This document shows, one piece after another, positions 61,101-64,000 of a stretch of DNA of 64,000 nt. Within the stretch, counting starts at the first letter, position 1, and each line of letters opens with the position of its first letter. Position numbers and translations under genes: made by a program. The stretch comes from Triplophysa rosa (taxonomy: Eukaryota; Chordata; Actinopteri; Cypriniformes; Nemacheilidae): assembly GCF_024868665.1 (NCBI RefSeq), contig NC_079910.1, forward strand, positions 14,880,902-14,944,901, written 5' to 3'. The notes under the pieces are model-generated. The model made no database searches, was not told where the DNA came from, and was given only the letters and a program-made list of their open reading frames with translations.

Positions 61101-63708
61101 ATGTAAAAGGTGTATATATAAAAAAGAAAAACAATGAGCAAATAGGGTACGCTAAATTTAAAACTTACATGGGATTAAAAATTTGAATTAAAAATATATA
61201 TGAAGTCTGCACACCAAAGCTCCAAAAATATAAAAAAGACCATCACAAAATGCTTATAAGAAATGAAATATATTTTATAATAAAATAAAAATAAATGTTA
61301 TTCATAATATCCACGTGCAGTATATTACAAGTGTCATTTTCTTAGACAATTCAGTCTCTTTCGTAAAACAACATAAACATACAGATTAAAAGTTTTGCAG
61401 AAGGTGTACCATGCAATGCATGTTGGGATATCAGTGTAGAAAAATGATCTAATTAAGTGTAAAAAACAAAAATGGTCATAATGTTGTTATATTTGGATAA
61501 AGCTTAGAACATGTGGGGCTTGAGAGGAACAGGAAACAGTAAATGATGACAGAAGAGGTGATGACAAAAGGGCACTGACTTGTTTGATGCCACCTGCAGT
61601 GGGCAGGGACAGCTGGAGCAGGACACCGCATGTCCGTCAATGCTGTTGTTGCCATGAAAGCCGCCCTGGCACCTCTCACAATGATCTCCGGCAGCGTTGT
61701 GACGGCAATTCTGTGTTTAAAGAGTTTAACATTTCAATGATGACTTCAAATAACTCCAATGTAAAAAAAACCCTGAAGGTCTAATTTAGACCTCATGATG
61801 TAAACGTACAAATTTAAGACTTTATTTTTCATTTCAGTTTGACATTTTTATATGCCCAATGGAATCCATGGTATTTATTTAGCGTTGGCAATATATCGCC
61901 AGTGTTGGGTGTAACTAGTTACTAAGTAATTAGTCACTGTAATTTAATTACTTTTCCTTAGAAAAAGTAAAGTAAGGGATTACTCTTATTTTTCTGTAAT
62001 TTAATTACAGTTACTTCTGATGTAATTGAACTAAATACTGTGTAATATATTCAATAGTGGAAATGACATAAAAATTCTAAACTTTAAAATGTATGCTGTA
62101 ATGTATCCTTCTCACATTTGTTTACTTTGGTCAGTTAATAAGAATAATTTATGAAGTTATTTATTATTTATTTGAATGAATTAAAAGAGCCGTTTCATGT
62201 CTATCCTTGAATCAATTCTAATCAAGCTTGATGAAGGATATAGAAAGTAATTAGTAATAAGTAATTAAATACTTTTTGGAGAGAGTCATTTGTAAAGTAA
62301 TCTAATTACACTATTGAATATGTAATTAGTAACTAGTAATTCATTACTTTTTCAGAGTAAATTACCCAACACTGTATATCGCCTATGTTTAACCCTTGTG
62401 GTATGCATAAAATATTTCATCCCATATTTATCAGAGATAAACATTTATTTTGATATCACAGTTTTGTCTTTTCAATACAAAAACAAATACCCCCCTTTTT
62501 TATAAATGTGTGGTAAATATTACCAATATATGGTGTCTATGTTGGTTATTGGAATAAACTATTTTTACATCGTTTTTTATGGCTGTATTGCTCTATAAAC
62601 TGAATAATGCTGTGGGTCCACTAGACTTACAATTGCTGACTAACAAAAACATCAAGTCATTTGAAGCCATGGCACCGGGGGTCTTTTACTGTAAATCCCC
62701 TACAATTTCTATTGGATTCAGTGCACAGAACTCACCACACATATGCCCGATCCATCCAGACACTGATCAGAATGACCATTACAGTTGCAGGGAACACACT
62801 TCCCAAGAAACAGCCCTTTAATGTCACGATAGTAACCTGGAGCGCATTGCTGTGAAGGGGATGAAGAAATGTGTTTTAAAACAAAACATACAGTACATAA
62901 ACAATAACGTCTGGTTCTTTGTGACAGTAAACACACCGGTATCCTTCAAGCAAGAAAACAGTTGGGTCATTTCAATCCTGTATGACTTTCTTTCTTCTGC
63001 AGAACACAAAAGAAGATGTTTTGAAGAACGTTGATAACCAAACCACACTGACCTCCATTAACATCCATTGTATGAACAAAACCACAGAGACATTTTTCAA
63101 AATATCTTCTTTTGTGTCCCTACAGGTTTTGAATGATGTGAGTGTGAATCAATGATGACAGAATTTGTATTTTTGGGTGAACTATCTCTACCTGACAGGA
63201 GTCTCCTAGATAGTTTCCACGACAAAGACAAATTTCCACATTGTTGGCGCGGCTACCGGAGGGCAGGTTTTCGGCCGCCTCCAGCACAGCAGCTCGCAGC
63301 GACACAGACTGGGCGGATTGAGAGTGCAGGGCTCTGATCTGAAGGGACTCCAGGGCCACAAGCACCATCATCAGCTCCTCACGGGATACAGGGTTCCCCG
63401 TCTGCGCATGTCTGAAACTCTCCTGCAATGACAGACAGGAAGCTGTAGTTATAACAATCCAGCACTTGTGAAGGCATTTGGACTTCATGCGCAGACACAT
63501 ACAGAATCATATACAACACAACTCTATAGCAGCAGGGTCTTCTCTGGAAGAAAACACAGCAGAAGGACCAACAGTATGTTTTGAATTTGTCAGCGTGATA
63601 ATAATAATGAGATTCTCTCCTCACCTCTACCAGATGAACAATTCCTTCATGAGGATCTTCAGGTGAAGAATATTCCCTCTCCATATATACCAGAGTCATC
63701 TGATTTCC
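43118..63708 (-). CDS. lama5: Laminin subunit alpha-5, 3' half (41 exons), 5' exons outside window
   Basis: Alpha chain of laminin-511/521, a secreted basement-membrane protein that binds integrins and dystroglycan. Exons (high to low): 63708-63625, 63422-63192, 62849-62736, 61710-61580, 60932-60852, 60766-60552, 60460-60360, 60287-60104, 59959-59819, 58598-58447, 58364-58254, 58182-58071, 57829-57659, 56690-56494, 56384-56268, 56171-56017, 55892-55751, 55640-55541, 55460-55347, 54266-54081, 54000-53858, 53439-53257, 53163-53027, 52926-52773, 52560-52418, 52111-51949, 51853-51728, 51564-51422, 49559-49427, 49012-48869, 47566-47436, 47111-46950, 46808-46682, 46555-46410, 46184-45995, 45922-45773, 44821-44671, 44547-44417, 44230-44137, 43793-43674 and 43266-43118. 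They sum to 5,859 nt, 1,952 codons plus stop, with phases intact. Domain order and synteny with adrm1 identify alpha-5. Confidence 0.95.
43333..43460. repeat. Foldback repeat in the last lama5 intron
   Basis: Arms about 43334-43370 and 43423-43459 (containing CTAGCCGTGCATT and its complement) are near-perfect reverse complements with a 52-base loop. A further inverted pair around ACCATGGTATAAAC and its complement spans 43467-43650, suggesting one larger foldback element. Confidence 0.85.
45095..45163 (+). repeat. V-SINE-like 3' tail in lama5 intron
   Basis: GGGTTTGGATTAAAGCCTAA then AATGCCTAAATGTAAATG: a diverged copy of the tail at 11540 and 40384. A poly-(ATTA) tract follows at 45372-45392. 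Confidence 0.55.
47595..48755. mobile_element. hAT element, 1,161 bp, in lama5 intron
   Basis: Flanked by a perfect 8-bp duplication ATATCAAC (47587-47594 and 48756-48763). Ends CATAGGCGTAATTTG and, inverted, CAGTGGCGTAACTTTG are short TIRs. No transposase was found inside; it carries GTCCCCACCAC motifs near its left end. Confidence 0.9.
49617..51388. mobile_element. Long TIR element filling a lama5 intron
   Basis: The left end GGTGCGTCCCAAAT and the right end ATTTGGGACACAAC are inverted relatives; further inward AGTGCA/TGCACT motifs also pair. It nearly fills the intron between exons 49559 and 51564 and contains a second element at 49731-50313. Target duplication unclear; superfamily not assigned. 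Confidence 0.65.
49731..50313. mobile_element. TTAA-flanked MITE nested in the 49617-51388 element
   Basis: Ends AGGGGTCATATGGCG and, inverted, AGGAGTCATATTGCA, flanked by TTAA (49727-49730, 50314-50317). 583 bp, non-coding. Confidence 0.83.
54340..55165. repeat. AT-rich repeat with many AGTATAC motifs in lama5 intron
   Basis: AAGTATACTT-type palindromes occur more than ten times at irregular spacing through about 800 bp, fading at both sides. It looks like a diverged palindromic element family or a decayed satellite, not a CRISPR (no fixed repeat or spacer length). Confidence 0.75.
56761..57365. mobile_element. MITE with 23-bp TIRs in lama5 intron
   Basis: Left GGCGCTTTTCCACTGCATAG and right (inverted) GGCACTTTTCCACTGCATGG, each followed by TAC, make 23-bp TIRs with two differences. 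Interior rich in GTACC motifs, non-coding. No matching target duplication was seen. A further fragment starting TGCTTCTCAAACTGTGG follows at about 57381. Confidence 0.8.
58599..59818. other. lama5 intron between the EGF-like and coiled-coil parts
   Basis: AT-rich, no exon seen. A short perfect hairpin (15-bp arms) lies at 59736-59771. Confidence 0.55.
59819..62849 (-). other. lama5: lama5 laminin EGF-like repeats (domain III)
   Basis: Seven exons encode cysteine-dense LE repeats, including [80 protein letters not shown] and [15 protein letters not shown]. The eight-cysteine pattern continues across exon joins. The segment ends with [15 protein letters not shown], leading into the coiled coil. 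These rods form the short stalk just before the three chains join. Confidence 0.9.
61900..62374. mobile_element. hAT MITE, 475 bp, with 8-bp target duplication
   Basis: Ends CAGTGTTGGGTGTAA and TTACCCAACACTG, flanked by the perfect duplication TATATCGC (61892-61899 and 62375-62382). The interior is a long imperfect palindrome of AGTAATTAGT-type motifs. It lies in lama5 intron 3. Confidence 0.93.
62960..63187. repeat. TTAA-type MITE, diverged copy in lama5 intron 2
   Basis: Shares AGAACACAAAAGAAGATGTT and the right end TTTTTGGGTGAACTATC with copies at 27750, 30375 and 33102. It ends about 5 bp before exon 63422-63192. Its left boundary is uncertain. Confidence 0.75.
63192..63708 (-). other. 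lama5: lama5 laminin IV type A domain, C-terminal end
   Basis: The two right-most exons encode [19 protein letters not shown] and [19 protein letters not shown], the final strands of a globular laminin IV domain. They are followed by [16 protein letters not shown], the interrupted EGF-like repeat that resumes after it. The rest of the domain lies right of the window. Confidence 0.85.
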
Positions 63709-64000
63709 CTGCACACACACATGTTGGGTTTCCATGTTTTATGGGGACATGGACGCAATGGTTTTTATACTGTACACACTGTATATCATATTCCCTACCC
63801 CTAAACCTAACAATCACAATTTCCTTTTCATGTTTTTTTTTTCATGTCTTTTTTCTTGCCCTCCTTCCTTCTATACTTCCTTCCTTCAACACTTCCATCC
63901 ATCTTTCTAAAATAGGAACATATCATACACTTCAACTATTTTTAAACAAGGATGATATGTTTTTTTTTAGTGTAGTAAAATTGTTTGAAAAGTACATCTT

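Overview
This window is vertebrate nuclear DNA, and a teleost fish (most likely a cyprinid) fits best. Genes are split into short exons with GT-AG introns. Introns and spacers are full of fish-type repeats: a DIRS-like retroelement, TTAA-flanked MITEs, hAT elements with 8-bp target duplications, LTR elements and V-SINE-like tails. The proteins read from the exons are clear orthologues of vertebrate genes. Nothing bacterial or viral was seen.

Layout, left to right. (1) 1-4273: 3' part of a decayed DIRS-order retrotransposon (reverse transcriptase/RNase H, then tyrosine recombinase). It lies inside an intron of the next gene. (2) 5317-11909, minus: first four coding exons of mocs1 (molybdenum cofactor synthesis 1, radical-SAM part); the remaining exons must lie left of the window. 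(3) 12150-13020: remnant of an L1-like LINE. (4) 14941-16719, minus: a four-exon fish C2H2 zinc-finger gene with ten fingers and a FiNZ-like acidic N-terminal part. (5) 17000-23010: transposon-rich spacer with a solo LTR, a long TIR element, a palindromic MITE and a complete two-LTR retrotransposon that has target duplications but no pol. (6) 24170-35499, plus: osbpl2 (ORP2 lipid-transfer protein), complete. (7) 37741-42435, plus: adrm1 (Rpn13 proteasome ubiquitin receptor), complete. (8) 43118-63708, minus: the 3' half of lama5 (laminin alpha-5), 41 exons from the end of the laminin IV domain through EGF-like repeats, coiled coil and five LG domains to the stop codon.

The order osbpl2 - adrm1 - lama5, with adrm1 and lama5 tail to tail, matches human 20q13.33 and supports the gene calls independently. 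Exon phases join without a break across all five genes. Summed coding lengths are 473 aa for osbpl2, 414 aa for adrm1, 437 aa for the zinc-finger gene, 206 aa for the mocs1 part and 1,952 aa for the lama5 part.

The genes do not form a pathway. They act respectively in cofactor biosynthesis (mitochondria), transcription or TE silencing (nucleus), sterol/phosphoinositide exchange (membrane contacts), protein degradation (26S proteasome) and basement membrane assembly (extracellular). I found no undescribed biological system. The most notable content is transposon archaeology: several insertions whose exact ends and target duplications can be read, nested insertions, and long hairpins.
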